A stretch of 64,000 nt of DNA from Shewanella gelidii (lineage in GTDB: Bacteria; Pseudomonadota; Gammaproteobacteria; Enterobacterales; Shewanellaceae), in NCBI RefSeq assembly GCF_014647855.1, contig NZ_BMPZ01000001.1:1-64000 (forward strand), in the 5' to 3' direction. Of this stretch, positions 1 to 8,731 are shown piece after piece. The position numbers and the translations under genes were made by a program. Position 1 is the stretch's first letter. Each line of letters begins with the position of its first letter. The notes beneath the pieces are model-generated. The model did not search any database. It saw nothing but the letters and a program-made list of their open reading frames with translations, and was not told where the DNA came from.

Positions 1-19
1 GCCTCTAGACGAATGGGAC
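1..19 (-). tRNA. tRNA-Glu, 5' fragment at window edge
   Basis: These bases are identical to the 5' acceptor and D-arm start of the two complete tRNA-Glu genes downstream; the rest of the gene lies outside the window. It is the visible end of one more repeat unit of the tandem tRNA-Glu array. Confidence 0.8.
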
Positions 20-130
20 GCCGGTCTTACGTTTAGACTCCGTAAGGGAGTGAATACTCATTGATACCTGTAGGCTAAGCATCAACGCTATCGAATCGTT
101 AACTTTACAGTCAACCACTCAAGAATTAAG

Positions 131-206
131 TGGTATCCCATAGGGGATTCGAACCCCTGTTACCGCCGTGAAAGGGCGGTGTCCTAGGCCTCTAGACGAA
201 TGGGAC
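131..206 (-). tRNA. tRNA-Glu (TTC)
   Basis: Read on the minus strand this is a 76-nt cloverleaf starting GTCCCATTCGTCTAGAGG and ending in an encoded CCA. The anticodon loop CTTTCAC carries TTC, and the T arm is GGTTCGAATCC. The acceptor ends pair (GTCCCAT/ATGGGAT). It is co-transcribed with the neighbouring tRNA-Ala and tRNA-Glu genes. Confidence 0.95.
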
Positions 207-316
207 GCCGGTCTTACGTTTAGACTCCGTAAGGGAGTGAATACTCGTTGATACCTGTAGGCTAAGCATCAACGCTATCGAATCGTTAACTTTACAGTCA
301 ACCACTCAAGAATAAG

Positions 317-392
317 TGGTATCCCATAGGGGATTCGAACCCCTGTTACCGCCGTGAAAGGGCGGTGTCCTAGGCCTCTAGACGAATGGGAC
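317..392 (-). tRNA. tRNA-Glu (TTC)
   Basis: Second complete copy, identical over its 76 nt to the one at 131-206, anticodon TTC and encoded CCA. The flanking spacer is also almost identical, showing that whole units of gene plus spacer were duplicated. Confidence 0.95.
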
Positions 393-474
393 GCCGGTCT
401 TACGTTTAGACTCTGTAAGAGAGTGAATACTCGCTAATATCTGTAGGCTAAACATTAACGCTTTGTATAAGTGA

Positions 475-550
475 TGGTGGAGCCTAGCGGGATCGAACCG
501 CTGACCTCAACACTGCCAGTGTTGCGCTCTCCCAGCTGAGCTAAGGCCCC
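475..550 (-). tRNA. tRNA-Ala (GGC)
   Basis: On the minus strand this is a 76-nt cloverleaf starting GGGGCCTTAGCTCAGC and ending CTCCACCA. The anticodon stem-loop ACACTGGCAGTGT shows GGC. It is the promoter-proximal gene of the tRNA-Ala/Glu operon. Confidence 0.95.
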
Positions 551-618
551 TCATACTAACTTATAGCCTTTGAGTGCACCGTCAGCAAATGCTGCCCTGT
601 GTCTCAACTGCGAGGCGC

Positions 619-647
619 ATTCTATGCAGCACACCCAAAAGTGTCAA
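619..647 (-). promoter_or_regulatory. Sigma-70 promoter of the tRNA-Ala/Glu operon
   Basis: On the minus strand a perfect -35 TTGACA (647-642) is followed after 17 bp by a -10 TAGAAT (624-619) and then by GC-rich GCGCC, the discriminator type typical of stringently controlled stable-RNA promoters. tRNA-Ala begins about 70 bp downstream. Confidence 0.8.
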
Positions 648-655
648 CTCGTTTT

Positions 656-2065
656 TTACGAATTTATTCTATCTGCTACAAATTCAACCGCTTTGGAGAT
701 TCTTTGTGCGCAGCGTTCACGACCAATCAGTAATAAAGTGAGGTCTAGTGCAGGTGATTGCCCCGCGCCAGTCACAGCAACACGAAGCGGCATCCCTACT
801 TTACCCATGCCCACTTCTAGCTCAGCAGCAGTATCTTGGATCACTTGATGCAAAGCTTCCTGTTCCCAATTCTCAAGTTCGGCTAATTTCTTTTGCACTA
901 ATTGCAGTGGCTCCATGGCAACACCACGCAAATGCTTCTTCGCTTGCGCGGCATCAAACTCTTCAAAGTCTTCATAGAAGTAACGGCTCGACGCAGCAAG
1001 CTCTTTCAGAGTCTTTGCTCGCTCAGACAAGGCCGTTACCACCTCAGCTAATGCAGGACCATTGCTTGTATCAATATTTTGCTCTTGCATATGCCAAACT
1101 AAATGCTCAGCCACATATTCTGGTGCAAGGCTCTTAATATAGTGTTGATTGAGCCAATTGAGCTTTTCAGTGTTAAACGCTGACGCAGCCTTATTGATAT
1201 CATCGAGTTTAAATAATTGCTTCATCTCTTCAATAGAAAAGACTTCCTGGTCGCCATGTGACCAGCCTAAACGAACCAAATAGTTAAGTAACGCTTCAGG
1301 CAAGTAACCATCGTCACGATACTGCATCACGCTTACTGCACCATGTCGCTTTGATAATTTAGCACCATCATCACCAAGGATCATTGATACGTGTGCATAT
1401 TCAGGAATAGGCGCATCTAATGCTTTAAGGATATTGATTTGGCGTGGTGTGTTGTTAAGGTGGTCTTCACCTCGCACCACACAATTGATCCCCATATCCC
1501 AGTCATCGACGACAACACAAAAGTTATACGTGGGGGTGCCTTCTGTACGAGCAATAATTAAGTCATCCAATTCTTCATTTGAGAATTCAACTTGACCACG
1601 TACATGGTCTTGAAAGACAACGCTGCCTTCTGTGGGGTTTTTAAACCGAATGACGAATGGCTCATCCGTATCGCGCGCGGGCAGATCTCGACAACAACCA
1701 TCATATTTCTGACGTTCACCTTTTGCAGCTTGCTCTTCTCGCAAAGCTTCAATACGTTCACGGCTGCAATAGCACTTATACGCTTTACCCTGCTCCAACA
1801 GTTGAGCAATAATTTCATTGTAACGATCAAAACGCTTTGTCTGATAAAAAGGGCCTTGGTCCCAATCCAGTCCAAGCCACTTCATGCCATCTAAGATTGC
1901 ATCACATGCTTCTTGGGTTGAACGCTCAAGATCTGTATCTTCGATACGTAAAACAAACTCACCTTGGTTTGCTTGAGCATGTAGCCATGAATAAAGTGCA
2001 GTACGCGCACCACCAACATGCAAAAATCCGGTGGGGCTAGGAGCAAAACGTGTCTTAGTGACCAT
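656..2065 (-). CDS. gltX: Glutamyl-tRNA synthetase
   Basis: Cytoplasmic class I aminoacyl-tRNA synthetase charging tRNA-Glu. The 469-residue protein has the usual length for bacterial GluRS. The HIGH-like signature HVGG is at residues 16-19 after FAPSPTG, and the KMSKS-like KLSKR at 236-240. Cysteines of the zinc-binding SC-fold insert are visible (CYC at 98-100, CC at 124-125). The reading frame is open for 35 more codons upstream, but the family's N-terminus ([13 protein letters not shown]) fixes the start at 2065. The leader contains a compact GTCGCC-CGA-GGCGAC-type hairpin at 2092-2106 of unknown function. It sits between its own substrate tRNA-Glu genes and the tRNA-Val array. Confidence 0.97.
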   Translation of the reverse strand: MVTKTRFAPSPTGFLHVGGARTALYSWLHAQANQGEFVLRIEDTDLERSTQEACDAILDGMKWLGLDWDQGPFYQTKRFDRYNEIIAQLLEQGKAYKCYCSRERIEALREEQAAKGERQKYDGCCRDLPARDTDEPFVIRFKNPTEGSVVFQDHVRGQVEFSNEELDDLIIARTEGTPTYNFCVVVDDWDMGINCVVRGEDHLNNTPRQINILKALDAPIPEYAHVSMILGDDGAKLSKRHGAVSVMQYRDDGYLPEALLNYLVRLGWSHGDQEVFSIEEMKQLFKLDDINKAASAFNTEKLNWLNQHYIKSLAPEYVAEHLVWHMQEQNIDTSNGPALAEVVTALSERAKTLKELAASSRYFYEDFEEFDAAQAKKHLRGVAMEPLQLVQKKLAELENWEQEALHQVIQDTAAELEVGMGKVGMPLRVAVTGAGQSPALDLTLLLIGRERCAQRISKAVEFVADRINS

Positions 2066-2368
2066 AATGGAACATTTACCTATATAAAGCAGTCGCCCGA
2101 GGCGACGACAAGTGTAAAAAAGTGGCCATATTCTAACAGTCAATAAAGGTGGGGGAAATAGATTGACCAAACTCTATCGGGTTTACATCGAATTAATTAC
2201 TCAATGTGATTTACTGAAGTATTTAAAAATGCAGGGTAAGTCTATATTTGGAATTCAGTGAAAATCATCGCCTTCAATCGCTGAAAATCAAAGATGGCAG
2301 GCTTGTGAATAACAAAACATCAATGCGCACAATTTTGCAGCTACCGGATCTTTTTTAAATAAAAACCG

Positions 2369-2396
2369 TTGACAGAGGATCGTTGCCCCCTATAAT
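2369..2396 (+). promoter_or_regulatory. Sigma-70 promoter of the tRNA-Val array
   Basis: Perfect -35 TTGACA (2369-2374) and perfect -10 TATAAT (2391-2396) with a 16-bp spacer, 17 bp before the first tRNA-Val. The intergenic stretch 2066-2368 upstream holds only the divergent gltX leader; I see no gene in it. Confidence 0.85.
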
Positions 2397-2413
2397 ACGG
2401 CTCCACACAGCGA

Positions 2414-2489
2414 GGTCGATTAGCTCAGCTGGGAGAGCACCTCCCTTACAAGGAGGGGGTCACTGGTTCGAGCCCAGTATCGACCACCA
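2414..2489 (+). tRNA. tRNA-Val (TAC), copy 1
   Basis: A 76-nt cloverleaf with acceptor GGTCGAT/ATCGACC, D arm TAGCTCAGCTGGGAGAGC, anticodon loop CTTACAA (TAC), T loop GTTCGAG and encoded CCA. It is the first of six identical copies. Confidence 0.96.
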
Positions 2490-2541
2490 TATTTTCAATA
2501 TTTGAATTCTATGGCAATGTGTTAGAAAAGTTTGTATCCCA

Positions 2542-2617
2542 GGTCGATTAGCTCAGCTGGGAGAGCACCTCCCTTACAAGGAGGGGGTCACTGGTTCGAG
2601 CCCAGTATCGACCACCA
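2542..2617 (+). tRNA. tRNA-Val (TAC), copy 2
   Basis: Identical to copy 1 over all 76 nt, anticodon TAC. It is preceded by the short conserved spacer end ATCCCA, shared by copies 2-6. Confidence 0.96.
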
Positions 2618-2660
2618 TGATACAAATTTTTTATGACAATTTGATAAAAGCGTTATCCCA

Positions 2661-2736
2661 GGTCGATTAGCTCAGCTGGGAGAGCACCTCCCTTACAAGG
2701 AGGGGGTCACTGGTTCGAGCCCAGTATCGACCACCA
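2661..2736 (+). tRNA. tRNA-Val (TAC), copy 3
   Basis: Identical to copy 1, anticodon TAC. It lies 43 bp after copy 2, with an A/T-rich unique spacer ending in ATCCCA. Confidence 0.96.
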
Positions 2737-2783
2737 TTTTTCAAGCAATTGAAAAAGTATAAATAACGCTTCGTAAAATCCCA

Positions 2784-2859
2784 GGTCGATTAGCTCAGCT
2801 GGGAGAGCACCTCCCTTACAAGGAGGGGGTCACTGGTTCGAGCCCAGTATCGACCACCA
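2784..2859 (+). tRNA. tRNA-Val (TAC), copy 4
   Basis: Identical to copy 1, anticodon TAC, encoded CCA; the spacer to copy 3 is unique. Confidence 0.96.
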
Positions 2860-2888
2860 TATTTTACGACTTCATTTGTTAGATCCCA

Positions 2889-2964
2889 GGTCGATTAGCT
2901 CAGCTGGGAGAGCACCTCCCTTACAAGGAGGGGGTCACTGGTTCGAGCCCAGTATCGACCACCA
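2889..2964 (+). tRNA. tRNA-Val (TAC), copy 5
   Basis: Identical to copy 1, anticodon TAC. The spacers on both sides of this copy end in GTTAGATCCCA, so this is the most recent duplication in the array. Confidence 0.96.
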
Positions 2965-2993
2965 TTTTTTACTGCTCCATCTGTTAGATCCCA

Positions 2994-3069
2994 GGTCGAT
3001 TAGCTCAGCTGGGAGAGCACCTCCCTTACAAGGAGGGGGTCACTGGTTCGAGCCCAGTATCGACCACCA
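2994..3069 (+). tRNA. tRNA-Val (TAC), copy 6
   Basis: Last of six identical copies, anticodon TAC. No convincing intrinsic terminator follows it. Confidence 0.96.
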
Positions 3070-3130
3070 TTCTTCAAATATTTTTTCCAATCTCAAAAAT
3101 CACGGTCTATGCTTTTAATAAGTTCATTAT

Positions 3131-3346
3131 GTGATGAGTCTCGCTATGGAAAATAATGTCTCTTCTCTTTCAATTTATCATATTGCGCGCCATCTTGAGC
3201 AGGCCTACGGCTTTGATAAACAACAAGCACACAGCGAAGCACAAACAATTATGTGTAAACTGACGCAATTTACCAATCATATCAATATCGACGACAGCCA
3301 AGTTGGCCTAACTGGAAATATCCACTTTTCATTTCAGCACATATAG
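3131..3346 (+). CDS. Small hypothetical protein
   Basis: A 71-codon frame just after the tRNA array, starting GTG-ATG, with a further in-frame ATG at 3146 that could be the real start. I do not recognise the family. Composition is protein-like, with a helical stretch around residues 15-45 (IARHLEQAYGF) and a polar C-terminus; it has no signal peptide or membrane segment. No clear ribosome binding site is visible, and it could be non-coding. Confidence 0.35.
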   Translation: MMSLAMENNVSSLSIYHIARHLEQAYGFDKQQAHSEAQTIMCKLTQFTNHINIDDSQVGLTGNIHFSFQHI

Positions 3347-3528
3347 TAATCATTTAACTTTTAGTGATTTGTTCTCGTTCTAGGAGGAGTGAGCTACCCT
3401 TTTCAATTCATGTTTATGAGCTTGATATAAATAAATCAATATCTAAACCATTAAATAAAGCATTAACTTTACTTAATTAGATTTAACTGACATAGTGAAC
3501 AGCAACTTAGTTTGGTAATCAGTTAATC

Positions 3529-4767
3529 ATGCACAAGCCCCAAAACGAACAAACAGCCAAAAGCATTCTTGGTATTACCCTGCTGGTTACCTTAATCAGT
3601 GTTGCAGGCATTGCCCTTCCCTATCCTATTTTGGCCCCCCTATTTGCCGAAGGCACATCACCGCTGACACAATTTCTAGGCCTTCCAAAGGAGCTTTTAT
3701 TTGGCATCGTGCTGGCTATTTATCCGCTAGGTATCATTATTGGCAGCAGCGTTATCGGCTCGCTGTCTGATCATTGGGGGCGGCGAAGAATTCTTGGGTA
3801 CACACTCATCGGTACGGCTATTAGTTATGGGCTAACTGGAATAGCCGCAGTTTCAGGTGACTTCTTATTGTTCATCTTGGCGCGTTTACTGACAGGAATT
3901 TGTGAAGGCAATATCGCAATCGCACGGGCAATTGCTGCAGACCTTCACCCCACGATAGATAAAACGAGAAGTTTTTCTCTCATCAGTGCCATGGGGTATG
4001 GTGGTTATCTTTTAGGTCCACTAGCAGGTGGGCAACTCGCATTTGCAGGCCCCGGATTAGTGTTTTATTGCGCGGGGCTCGCATGCTTTTTGTGCGGCAT
4101 ACTGAGTTTTTGGTTACTTCCTAAAAGTTTGGACAAAAAAGTTCTGAACGCAGAAGCAAAGTCTAGTTTTGTGCTCCTTAAAGATCCAAAACTAAGACGA
4201 TTTTTCACCCTATACCTTTGCTTAACCCTTGGCGTGAATATCTACTACGAATTTTACCCTCTTTGGCTAGTCAATATTCATGAATACGGCCCCATCGGCA
4301 TCAGTTGGGCTACGATATTTCTTACATCATGTATGATCTTAACAAGTGTTGCATTTAACCCTAAATTACAACGCCGCTACTCCCATGCTCAAGCCGGTAT
4401 TTTAGGAATGATGATGTTCGCATTCGCATTACTTTTCGTCCCACTATTTAGCTCAATACAATTTCTCGTTTGCTTCGCGTTAATGGGTGCAGGAATTGCT
4501 ATATTTAACGGCTTTTTGCCAGCTTATATTTCGACTGCGTATGCCCATAGAGCGCAAGGGCAACTGATGGGAATGCTCGTCACGATATTCTGCATAGGAA
4601 ATGTACTTGCGGCAATTGTTGGAAGTTTACTCTCACTCATACAAGTTCAATGGGCGTTGATTTGTGGAGCATTTGTCGTCCTGATTGCATGTGCAATTTT
4701 TTATCACGGACATTTCAAAGCCTCACTATGGTATAGAGAATCAGAGCAAACAAAAGCTAGCGAATAA
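3529..4767 (+). CDS. MFS transporter (DHA1-like)
   Basis: A 412-residue inner-membrane secondary transporter of the major facilitator superfamily, the usual length for 12 membrane spans. Hydrophobic segments repeat through the protein, and the MFS motif A between helices 2 and 3 is clear (GSLSDHWGRRR, around residues 77-87). A motif C-like Gly-rich stretch (GYGGYLLGPLAGG) lies in the helix 5 region. The substrate is not predictable; TetA-type drug efflux proteins are the closest relatives by motif. It stands alone on the plus strand ahead of a sensor kinase gene with 136 bp between, so co-regulation is uncertain. Confidence 0.85.
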   Translation: MHKPQNEQTAKSILGITLLVTLISVAGIALPYPILAPLFAEGTSPLTQFLGLPKELLFGIVLAIYPLGIIIGSSVIGSLSDHWGRRRILGYTLIGTAISYGLTGIAAVSGDFLLFILARLLTGICEGNIAIARAIAADLHPTIDKTRSFSLISAMGYGGYLLGPLAGGQLAFAGPGLVFYCAGLACFLCGILSFWLLPKSLDKKVLNAEAKSSFVLLKDPKLRRFFTLYLCLTLGVNIYYEFYPLWLVNIHEYGPIGISWATIFLTSCMILTSVAFNPKLQRRYSHAQAGILGMMMFAFALLFVPLFSSIQFLVCFALMGAGIAIFNGFLPAYISTAYAHRAQGQLMGMLVTIFCIGNVLAAIVGSLLSLIQVQWALICGAFVVLIACAIFYHGHFKASLWYRESEQTKASE

Positions 4768-4801
4768 GCGTATTAGTCTTTCAACAATGAGCCAAAAAAA
4801 T

Positions 4802-4873
4802 TCGTTCATAATGCTATCAATTTACAAGCATTTTCTCGTCATCGTGGCTTGATAAATTCCAGTTTATGAACGA
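4802..4873. repeat. Inverted repeat between MFS and sensor kinase genes
   Basis: TCGTTCATAA (4802-4811) is the exact reverse complement of TTATGAACGA (4864-4873). Imperfect complementarity continues inward (ATCAATTTACAAGC against GCTTGATAAATT). No T-run follows, so it is more likely an operator pair or RNA fold than a terminator. Confidence 0.35.
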
Positions 4874-4903
4874 CGCTAAATAGAGAGTTTTCATCATTTT
4901 TGA

Positions 4904-6694
4904 GTGTATATGCCACCGCACCGCTTTAATAAGAACCGGCTATTTATTTATGTCTTGCTAACTTTAGGGTTGCTTGTAGCGATACAAGCCACTCATTGGT
5001 GGTGCGAAAAGCGCGGTTTTGAACAATTACAGCAACATTCAGAACAACAACTCGAAGAGCTGAAAGGGTTTCTAGAAGATACACTGATACGTTACGAGCG
5101 AATTCCCCAAGTCATTGCAGACAACACATTATTGAACCAAGTTCTCAATAATCAGAGTGATCCAGTAGGGATCCAGAAGTTAAATATTTACTTAGAAGAA
5201 CTACAAAAAGCCACTGCTGCCGCAGATGTGTACTTAATTAACAGCAAAGGCGACGCCATCGCTGCAAGTAACTGGCAAAAGGAAAACACTTTTATTGGTA
5301 AAAACTACTCTTTTCGGCCTTACTTTCAACAAGCAATTTTGGGTAGTTTGAGTAGCTACTATGCTGTCGGCGTATCGTCAAATAAGCGCGGTTTTTACTT
5401 CTCCTCCCCAGTCTATAGTCAGGCAAATATTTTGGGCGTCATCGTCGTGAAACTCAATATCGACCTCGTTGAGCAACAAATCAAAAGTATGGCGCAATCG
5501 AGTCAGTTTGAAGTGATTGTGAGTAGTCGAGATGACATTGTGTTTCTTGCAACCGAGCAAAGCTGGCGTCTCGCTTCACTGGTTTCCATTACTAGCGCTG
5601 AAAAGATGACTATCAATGGCTCACAACGATACGCACAACGACAAATTAAGCAATTAGATATTACACCAGAGTACAGACCCGTCGCAGAGCACCACTTCCA
5701 GATTTATCAAATCGCTTCAACAAGCGGCTCTATTAAGTACATGGAAAACAGAAAGTACATGCCTTTTGCCAAATGGCGCGTACATGTTTTAACACCAATC
5801 AACGATGTCTATGACCAAATGCCTTTCGCATATCTCCTTACCACATGTATCTATTTACTATTTTGCGGCGGCTTATTATTTTCTTTTGAACGACGACGCC
5901 ACCTAAAGCGCCTGAAGCAAGCACAAGAGCAATTAGAAAACCGGGTCAAAGAGCGCACAGAGGAATTACTAAAAGCCAATGAAATGCTCAAGGAGTCCCA
6001 AGAAGAAGTCATTCAATCCGCTAAATTAGCGGCTATGGGTAATTTGTCAGCAAGCATCAATCACGAAATTAACCAACCTTTAACAGCTTTGCGAAGCTAT
6101 GCACAAAACACTCAATCGTTTTTACTAAGAGAGCACAATGATAAGGCGTTAGAGAATATACAGACCATTGTCGAATTAAGTGATCGACTCACCGATATTG
6201 TTGAACGTTATAAAGATTTCACTCGTAAAAGCCAAGGCAAAGAAACCGCAATCGATATCGTTAAAAACGTTGAGTACGCCATTGTTATCGTGCAACCAGA
6301 ATTGGACAAAAAGGGTGTCGAATTAATTGTTCGATATCCCAAAGAAAAAGTAATGATTTGGGCGGAGAAAACCCGATTGCAACAGGTTTTGGTGAATTTG
6401 CTGAGTAACTCAATTGTCGCAATGCAGCATTCATCAACCAAAAAGCTCGTCGTAGAAGTCGAGGTCCAGAAGTATTTGACCATTCGCGTTAAAGATACCG
6501 GACCTGGCATTAATGAAGCTTACATTGAAAAGATATTTGAACCCTTCTATTCAACCGAGCAAAACCCTGGGTTAGGACTTGGGCTTTCCATTTCAACCAA
6601 AATTGTGCATTCCATGAAAGGGAAGATTATGGCTGAAAATGCTCATGATGGCGGTGCGATATTTACCGTGCAAATTCCAATTTTTTCAATGTAA
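4904..6694 (+). CDS. DctB-like sensor histidine kinase
   Basis: Membrane sensor kinase of two-component systems. One transmembrane helix lies near residues 12-30, followed by a large periplasmic region to about 300 that looks like a double-Cache sensor (NTFIGKNYSFRPYF is typical), and a second helix near 307-328. A coiled coil (330-365) leads to HisKA with the phospho-acceptor His387 in NHEINQPLTALR, a motif shared with C4-dicarboxylate sensor DctB. The ATPase has an N-box (LLSNS), DTGPGI and GLGLGLS. There is no receiver domain and no cognate regulator alongside, so it is an orphan here. The start is GTG at 4904 or ATG at 4910; TGAG just ahead favours the latter slightly. Confidence 0.85.
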   Translation: MYMPPHRFNKNRLFIYVLLTLGLLVAIQATHWWCEKRGFEQLQQHSEQQLEELKGFLEDTLIRYERIPQVIADNTLLNQVLNNQSDPVGIQKLNIYLEELQKATAAADVYLINSKGDAIAASNWQKENTFIGKNYSFRPYFQQAILGSLSSYYAVGVSSNKRGFYFSSPVYSQANILGVIVVKLNIDLVEQQIKSMAQSSQFEVIVSSRDDIVFLATEQSWRLASLVSITSAEKMTINGSQRYAQRQIKQLDITPEYRPVAEHHFQIYQIASTSGSIKYMENRKYMPFAKWRVHVLTPINDVYDQMPFAYLLTTCIYLLFCGGLLFSFERRRHLKRLKQAQEQLENRVKERTEELLKANEMLKESQEEVIQSAKLAAMGNLSASINHEINQPLTALRSYAQNTQSFLLREHNDKALENIQTIVELSDRLTDIVERYKDFTRKSQGKETAIDIVKNVEYAIVIVQPELDKKGVELIVRYPKEKVMIWAEKTRLQQVLVNLLSNSIVAMQHSSTKKLVVEVEVQKYLTIRVKDTGPGINEAYIEKIFEPFYSTEQNPGLGLGLSISTKIVHSMKGKIMAENAHDGGAIFTVQIPIFSM

Positions 6695-6768
6695 TCTATA
6701 TATTGCAGTATCAACAGCCTGCTCATAAGACACCGCTGAATAGCACCTGAATGCTTATATTGCTCTGC

Positions 6769-7485
6769 CTAAATAGCGTCTGCTTGACGCTCTGGCTGCG
6801 CATTGATAAATGCATCAAGTTGATTACAAGTTTGATAAATCCGCTGAATATGTGGGTATGGCGCCATATCAACGTGGAAACGTTCAGCATTATAAACTTG
6901 AGGTATTAAGCATATATCGGCCATTGTTACTTGATCACCAAAACAATACTGACCACTTTGCTTAACAAGCATTTGCTCAATTGCAGCAAACCCTGATTGA
7001 ATCCAGTGCAGATACCAAGCATTTTTGCGTTGCTCATCAACACCGAGTTCCCCAGTCAAATATTGCAATACGCGCAAATTATTCAATGGATGGATATCGC
7101 ACGCGATAGCATAGGACAGCGAACGCACTTGCGCTCGCTCCCAAGCAGTCTGAGGTAATAGTGAAGGAGCGGGAAACGCTTCATCCAAATACTCAATAAT
7201 CGCCAATGATTGCGTTAATATTTGCTCGTCTTCCAGTTGACTGGGACTAGGTTGTCCTTCTGCGGACGCTTGCCGTGTCTTTTCACTTTGGTGAAGCTGA
7301 TTTGGTGCAATGCTAAGTGCTGGCACCAAAGATTGCGGGTTGAGTTGGCGAAACACTTCACTGTGTTGCTCTCCCCCATTTTTAACCAAATGAATTGAAA
7401 ACTGTTCTGCTTGAATTTGTTTCAAATTCAAAGCAATTCGAACTCGATAAGCAGCACTAGAGCGCCAATATCCATAAAGTTTCAC
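6769..7485 (-). CDS. maiA: Maleylacetoacetate isomerase
   Basis: Zeta-class glutathione S-transferase fold enzyme that isomerises maleylacetoacetate to fumarylacetoacetate with glutathione in the homogentisate pathway. The glutathione-site signature SSAAYRVRIAL is at residues 9-19, and LTQSLAIIEYL follows as in the family. The start is a GTG (7485) placed 6 nt after AAGGA; the frame is open further upstream but without family similarity. The protein is 238 residues against the usual 210-220: about 25 polar residues (roughly 59-84) interrupt the loop before LTQSLAI. It lies 61 bp downstream of fahA in the same direction, so the two are probably one operon. Confidence 0.93.
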   Translation of the reverse strand: MKLYGYWRSSAAYRVRIALNLKQIQAEQFSIHLVKNGGEQHSEVFRQLNPQSLVPALSIAPNQLHQSEKTRQASAEGQPSPSQLEDEQILTQSLAIIEYLDEAFPAPSLLPQTAWERAQVRSLSYAIACDIHPLNNLRVLQYLTGELGVDEQRKNAWYLHWIQSGFAAIEQMLVKQSGQYCFGDQVTMADICLIPQVYNAERFHVDMAPYPHIQRIYQTCNQLDAFINAQPERQADAI

Positions 7486-7546
7486 AGCATTTCCTTCTTT
7501 GTTTCTCAGCTCAAGCGTCGAATAAAACAATGACACAAGACTTCAT

Positions 7547-8533
7547 TTACGGCTCATAGCGCACAACTTGCTGATCAATTGAACCAAAAATACTGTGATT
7601 CTCTTTATCAAACATTTCAACGCGAACGCGATCTCCAAACCCCATAAAACGGGTGGCAGGCTTGCCATCAGCAATCACTTCTAACATTCTCTTTTCCGCT
7701 AGACAGCTCGAACCAGCACTACGGTCATAATTTGAAATCGTACCAGACCCAATAATTGCACCTGCGCCGATGGGTCTAGTTTTCGCCACATGAGAGACGA
7801 GATCACTAAAATTAAATGTCATATCAACACCGGCATTGGGCTGACCAAATAACTCATCATTTAAGTGCGTCACCAGCGGCAAATGAATTTTGCAATCTCG
7901 CCAAACATCACCCAGTTCATCAGGTGTTACTGCAACAGGTGAAAAGCTGCTCGACGGCTTCGATTGAAAAAAGCCAAACCCTTTTGCTAATTCACCAGGG
8001 ATTAAATTTCGTAAAGAAACATCATTCACCAACATCAGCAATTTAATATGCTTGTGAGCATTTTCTGCAGACACCCCCATCGGAACATCATCAGTAATCA
8101 CAGCAATTTCAGACTCAAAATCAATGCCCCACTCATCACTTGCTAAGGGAATGTCTGCACGAGGCGGAATAAAGCTATCAGAGCCGCCCTGGTACACAAG
8201 AGGATCGGTCCAGAATGACTCAGGCATTTCAGCACCACGCGCTTTACGAACTAACTCAACATGGTTCACATAAGCACTCCCATCGGCCCATTGGTATGCT
8301 CGCGGCAGCGGTGAGTGACATTTATCTTCTTCAAAATCAACTGTATTCGGTAAGATTCCCTGATTTAACGCTTCATATAACTCTTGCAACTGAGGTACAA
8401 GTAAATCCCATGAATCCATCAGCTGTTGCATCGTATTGGCAATTGCTGGAACTGCGACTGCTTTTTTCAAATCACGGCTAACCAACATTAATACACCATC
8501 ACGACGACCATTGTTGTATGTCGCTAATTTCAT
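7547..8533 (-). CDS. fahA: Fumarylacetoacetate hydrolase
   Basis: Hydrolyses fumarylacetoacetate to fumarate and acetoacetate, the last step of tyrosine breakdown. The 328-residue protein has the FAH-family core: the metal-ligand region WGIDFESEIAVITDDVP around 145-160, VNDVSLRN, and the C-terminal GSGTISNYD. The ATG at 8533 follows GGGAGAAAAT; a longer frame of eight more codons lacks family similarity. A CRP-like site lies upstream. Hydroxyphenylpyruvate and homogentisate dioxygenases, needed to supply the substrate, are not in this window. Confidence 0.92.
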   Translation of the reverse strand: MKLATYNNGRRDGVLMLVSRDLKKAVAVPAIANTMQQLMDSWDLLVPQLQELYEALNQGILPNTVDFEEDKCHSPLPRAYQWADGSAYVNHVELVRKARGAEMPESFWTDPLVYQGGSDSFIPPRADIPLASDEWGIDFESEIAVITDDVPMGVSAENAHKHIKLLMLVNDVSLRNLIPGELAKGFGFFQSKPSSSFSPVAVTPDELGDVWRDCKIHLPLVTHLNDELFGQPNAGVDMTFNFSDLVSHVAKTRPIGAGAIIGSGTISNYDRSAGSSCLAEKRMLEVIADGKPATRFMGFGDRVRVEMFDKENHSIFGSIDQQVVRYEP

Positions 8534-8642
8534 ATTTTCTCCCGTACCAAGTTTCACTGCGATTGAGTTTTCAGCAGATTAAATTTTGCGAATATAACTC
8601 AATAAAAGTAGCTTTTTTCATTGTAATGAACACATCATATAA

Positions 8643-8658
8643 CGTGAGCAAGATCACA
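8643..8658. promoter_or_regulatory. CRP-like site upstream of fahA-maiA
   Basis: CGTGAGCAAGATCACA matches the CRP palindrome TGTGA-N6-TCACA with one mismatch in one half. It lies about 110 bp upstream of the fahA start, which would suit catabolite control of tyrosine degradation. Confidence 0.5.
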
Positions 8659-8731
8659 GTAAACTCACATCACAAATCAAGCGTACATAAATTTTTACAG
8701 CCTTAAAATTCGAACATATTGCTCACAACAA

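Larger units (their letters stand above)
1..461. repeat. Tandem repeat of tRNA-Glu plus spacer (period 186-187 bp)
   Basis: The block starting at base 1 recurs at 188 and again at 374. Units one and two differ by one substitution and a one-base deletion (AAGAATTAAG versus AAGAATAAG). The third unit diverges after about 410 and fades near 461, next to tRNA-Ala. This is a recent unequal-crossover expansion that continues past the left edge. Confidence 0.85.

Noticed and set aside
2414..3069. Regular repeats with short unique spacers resembling a CRISPR array
   Set aside because: The 76-bp repeat is a tRNA-Val cloverleaf with encoded CCA; spacers vary in length and carry no CRISPR features.
2876..3118. 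80-codon plus-strand frame
   Set aside because: It reads straight through two tRNA-Val genes; the protein is just the tRNA sequence translated twice.
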